From contig DQGF01000268.1 in NCBI GenBank assembly GCA_003525045.1, forward strand, positions 1 to 8,273: a stretch of 8,273 nucleotides of DNA, in the 5' to 3' direction. This document shows, in pieces, positions 6,479 through 8,273 of the stretch. The stretch comes from Pseudomonas sp. Its GTDB lineage: Bacteria > Pseudomonadota > Gammaproteobacteria > Pseudomonadales > Pseudomonadaceae. The notes beneath the pieces are model-generated. The model searched no databases. It was not told the origin of the DNA and was given only the letters and a program-made list of their open reading frames with translations. The position numbers were made by a program, and so were the translations under genes. Positions within the stretch are counted from its first letter, which is position 1; each line of letters begins with the position of its first letter.

Positions 6479-6658
6479 GCCCAGCGGCTCGGTAAAACAC
6501 TTGGCGAGGACTTCTGCGGGCGGGTCGCGAAACCAGGAAATCCGAGCTTAAGCACACCTCTGTTTCGCTACTGCCTCTTGAACGAAATCAGTCAGGAGGC
6601 CGAAAGGGGCTTTATCAAGGCGGATGCCTGGGAGAAGGGCAATGAACAGCGGTCGTAG
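6479..6658 (+). pseudogene. Start-less 59-codon open frame, possible gene remnant
   Basis: The + strand between TAG at 6476-6478 and TAG at 6656-6658 is open for 59 codons. It encodes a normal-looking, mostly soluble sequence containing FCGRVAKPGNPS, FRYCLLNEISQEAE and FIKADAWEKGNEQRS. The C-terminal half has a balanced amphipathic composition like real protein. There is no ATG, GTG or TTG start in frame, so it cannot be a complete gene as it stands. It may be the tail of a gene cut when the neighbouring cassette arrived, a repeated sequence, or chance. It is antisense to the surrounding operons. I do not recognise the family. Confidence 0.3.
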
Positions 6659-6675
6659 GCTTACGTTGGTTTCTA

Positions 6676-6705
6676 GGTCCTTGACTCCTTAAGGAGCAAT
6701 TGACC
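6676..6705. repeat. Interrupted inverted repeat centred on CTCCTTAAGGAG
   Basis: A perfect 12-base palindrome at 6685-6696 is flanked by TTG/CAA (6681-6683 with 6697-6699) and GGTC/GACC (6676-6679 with 6702-6705), allowing small bulges. It begins immediately after the diguanylate cyclase stop codon. It could fold as a hairpin at the end of that transcript, but no T-run follows on the minus strand, so a standard intrinsic terminator is not supported. A protein-binding dyad is the other possibility. Confidence 0.4.
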
Positions 6706-6706
6706 G

Positions 6707-8131
6707 TCAGCCCAGTTCCACACGATTCCGTCCAGCGTTTTTCGCACGATAGAGCGCCAGATCGGCTCTTTTAAGCACAAGATCGCTGTGTTCGCCGGCT
6801 TTGAACGCGGTCAGGCCGATGGAAACGGTAATGGTCACCGGCTCACCCTTGAAGTGAAAAGGGCAGGCTTCGATAGAAGCTCGCAGATTTTCCAGCAATT
6901 TCGCGCCGACCAACGCAGCTGTTGCGGGCATCAGCAGTACAAACTCCTCACCGCCAAACCGTGCAATGAAATCTGTCCCGCGAAGGCGCTTGCGCAGCAC
7001 GTTGGCGATGATTTTCAGTACCTTGTCGCCCGCCAGGTGGCCATAGTTATCGTTGATGCGTTTGAAATGGTCGAGGTCAAGCATTGCCAGCGACAAGGTG
7101 TTGCCCTGTTGCTGCCATTGGCTGATTTCATGCTCGAGCCGTTCGCTCCAGGCGGCTCGGTTGGGCAGGCCGGTCAGTGGATCGATCAAGGCTTTCTGAC
7201 GCTGTTCTTCAAGATGCTCACGGTAGCCCAGGGCTTCCTGTTCCATGTGGGCCACCCGTTCGGCCAGGCTTTTCAGGCGCGCCGATACTTCCTGTTCGCG
7301 CTCGTCACGCTGCTTCCGATGGTGGTCCATGGTGCCAAGCAGGCCTTCAAGATGGTTTTCCAGGGCGCGCTTGAGGCCATCCAGATCCGCCGCTTCCTGC
7401 ATGCTGCTTTGCAAGCCGTCGACCTGGTCGCGGATCTGCGTATCCATTTCGCGTGCGGCAGAGCGATTATCGGCATGGCCCTCGCTGGCGGCTTGCAAGT
7501 TGCTCTGGAACGACTCGAGGCGCTCGTTGAGCTGGTGCAGATAGGCTTCGAATTCGTGCTGGCCGCTGTAGGTGATCGCCAGCATCAATGTTGCGAGATC
7601 GTCGAGGATCGGCAGTAACTCATACCAGTTCAAGCCATTTTGCAGGCGATCACGCATCGCCTCCGCTTGGGGGCGATGACGCTCGGGTAGGGTCAGGTCG
7701 TCAAGCAGGCCCAGCAGTGTGTCTTCGATGTGCTTGGCCACCGAACTGTAGGAAGGTTCGGGCGAGTCCGGAAGGGCGTAGAGGCTATCTTGCCCGGCCT
7801 GCTCTGGATCGACGGCGACAAATGCCTGGGCCGTGGCTGAGGGTTCGGGCGGACTGTCGGTAAGCGTTTTCGGGATCGGTTCGTTGGGGTGGGTTATCAG
7901 TTGAGATTGAATCGTTGGCGCGAAAACGGGCGCAGTGGGCTCTGTTGGTTGTTCATAGTCCGCTTGAGTTGACGCCTCTGGCAGTATTTCGCGTACCTGC
8001 AGTGGCTCAAGTACCGGCGCAACGAACGCGAGGGCTGAAGGCGAAGACGTCGTCTCGAATTGCGGTTCGATCACAACAGGCGCATGCGTGGCAACGTGTG
8101 CGGGAGACAGCAACACGTGTGGCTCATCGGC
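6707..8131 (-). CDS. GGEEF diguanylate cyclase, DgcH-like (5' end lost in poor sequence)
   Basis: The trustworthy coding part is 474 residues from about base 8131 to TGA at 6707-6709. The frame stays open to 8206, but only through homopolymer runs, so no real start is visible. The N-terminal visible part is Pro/Ala/Glu-rich and probably disordered (about 7770-8131). A helical region of unknown family follows (about 7490-7760), then a long charged helix likely to form a coiled coil (about 7190-7490). The GGDEF domain begins at DPLTGLPNR (7157-7183). The active-site motif is GGEEF (6941-6955), and RGTD (6971-6982) lies five residues before it, the position of the RxxD inhibitory site. In the family it makes c-di-GMP from two GTP with product inhibition. 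No transmembrane helix is seen in this part. Position near ampDh2 and kinB suggests the PA5487 (dgcH) ortholog, about 670 residues from memory; that identity is inference. Confidence 0.88.
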   Translation of the reverse strand, partial: ADEPHVLLSPAHVATHAPVVIEPQFETTSSPSALAFVAPVLEPLQVREILPEASTQADYEQPTEPTAPVFAPTIQSQLITHPNEPIPKTLTDSPPEPSATAQAFVAVDPEQAGQDSLYALPDSPEPSYSSVAKHIEDTLLGLLDDLTLPERHRPQAEAMRDRLQNGLNWYELLPILDDLATLMLAITYSGQHEFEAYLHQLNERLESFQSNLQAASEGHADNRSAAREMDTQIRDQVDGLQSSMQEAADLDGLKRALENHLEGLLGTMDHHRKQRDEREQEVSARLKSLAERVAHMEQEALGYREHLEEQRQKALIDPLTGLPNRAAWSERLEHEISQWQQQGNTLSLAMLDLDHFKRINDNYGHLAGDKVLKIIANVLRKRLRGTDFIARFGGEEFVLLMPATAALVGAKLLENLRASIEACPFHFKGEPVTITVSIGLTAFKAGEHSDLVLKRADLALYRAKNAGRNRVELG

Positions 8132-8273
8132 GGGGGGGGGGGGTTTTGGGGGGGGGTGGGTGGGGGGGGGCCCCCCCCCCGGGGGGGCCTCCCCCCCCCC
8201 CCACACCCCCCCGGGGGGGGGCCCCCGGGGCCCCCCCCCCCCCCCCCCCCGGTTCCCCCCCCCCCCCCCGCCG
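8132..8273. other. Homopolymeric G/C stretch, probable sequencing or assembly artefact
   Basis: After a clean coding sequence the window turns abruptly into long runs of G and C, broken only by occasional T, A or C. Such a pattern is not seen in natural Pseudomonas coding DNA and coincides with the end of the window. It looks like low-quality basecalls or a contig-end error. Translations across it give Pro/Gly runs and should be ignored. Confidence 0.85.

Larger units (their letters stand above)
6380..6706. other. 327-base intergenic region between the diguanylate cyclase end and hcp
   Basis: The part next to hcp (about 6394-6475) is AT-rich and should hold the promoter of the hcp cassette. 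I see no convincing sigma-70 pair and no sigma-54 GG-N10-GC element; TAATAG on the minus strand near 6410-6415 is a weak -10 candidate. The middle part (6479-6658) has normal Pseudomonas composition and carries a start-less open frame on the + strand. Next to the diguanylate cyclase stop is an interrupted inverted repeat (6676-6705). No tRNA, REP element or insertion sequence end was recognised. Confidence 0.6.

Noticed and set aside
8132..8273. Inverted G-run/C-run blocks as a G-quadruplex or giant hairpin
   Set aside because: The runs coincide with the window end and an abrupt loss of normal sequence, so an artefact is far more likely.
1..8273. CRISPR array, tRNA, rRNA, insertion sequence or phage attachment site
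   Set aside because: No regularly spaced repeats, tRNA-like cloverleaf, transposase motif or terminal inverted repeats with flanking duplication were found by eye.

Overview
The window reads as chromosomal DNA of a fluorescent Pseudomonas. It has high-GC codon usage, and the algB C-terminus, kinB, ampDh2 and a DgcH-like diguanylate cyclase occur in the relative order I recall for the algB (PA5483) to dgcH (PA5487) neighbourhood of P. aeruginosa. No database search was possible, so all family names rest on motifs and recall.

Layout. Bases 1-2161 (+ strand) hold the end of algB, a sigma-54 activator-type response regulator, followed 10 bases later by kinB, its membrane sensor kinase/phosphatase. 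This pair controls alginate and virulence traits. All other protein genes lie on the minus strand. Reading leftwards they are: a GGEEF diguanylate cyclase (5' end lost in bad sequence), a 327-base gap, a three-gene cassette (hcp, a DUF4225-like candidate effector, a small three-helix membrane protein), a 241-base gap, ampDh2 (outer-membrane lipoprotein amidase), a short gap with a likely intrinsic terminator, and a CSS-EAL phosphodiesterase that ends 7 bases from the end of kinB in convergent orientation.

The most interesting part is the cassette at 4881-6379. It is clearly AT-richer than the genes on both sides. It encodes an orphan type VI secretion tube protein (Hcp) directly coupled to a probable cargo toxin and a probable membrane immunity protein. 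Hcp and the candidate toxin lie in the same reading frame, separated by a single TAA and one further codon, as if an Hcp-toxin fusion had been split or could be formed by readthrough. The three genes are packed as a translationally coupled operon (3-base gap, then a 4-base ATGA overlap). No other T6SS genes are present, so the cassette would need a secretion apparatus encoded elsewhere.

Functionally, the backbone genes concern the envelope and c-di-GMP: AlgB/KinB (alginate control), a c-di-GMP synthase, a probably redox-gated c-di-GMP hydrolase, and a periplasmic peptidoglycan amidase. The cassette looks like an accessory interbacterial-competition module inserted into this locus. The last about 140 bases (8132-8273) are homopolymeric G/C runs that look like a contig-end artefact and should not be interpreted biologically.
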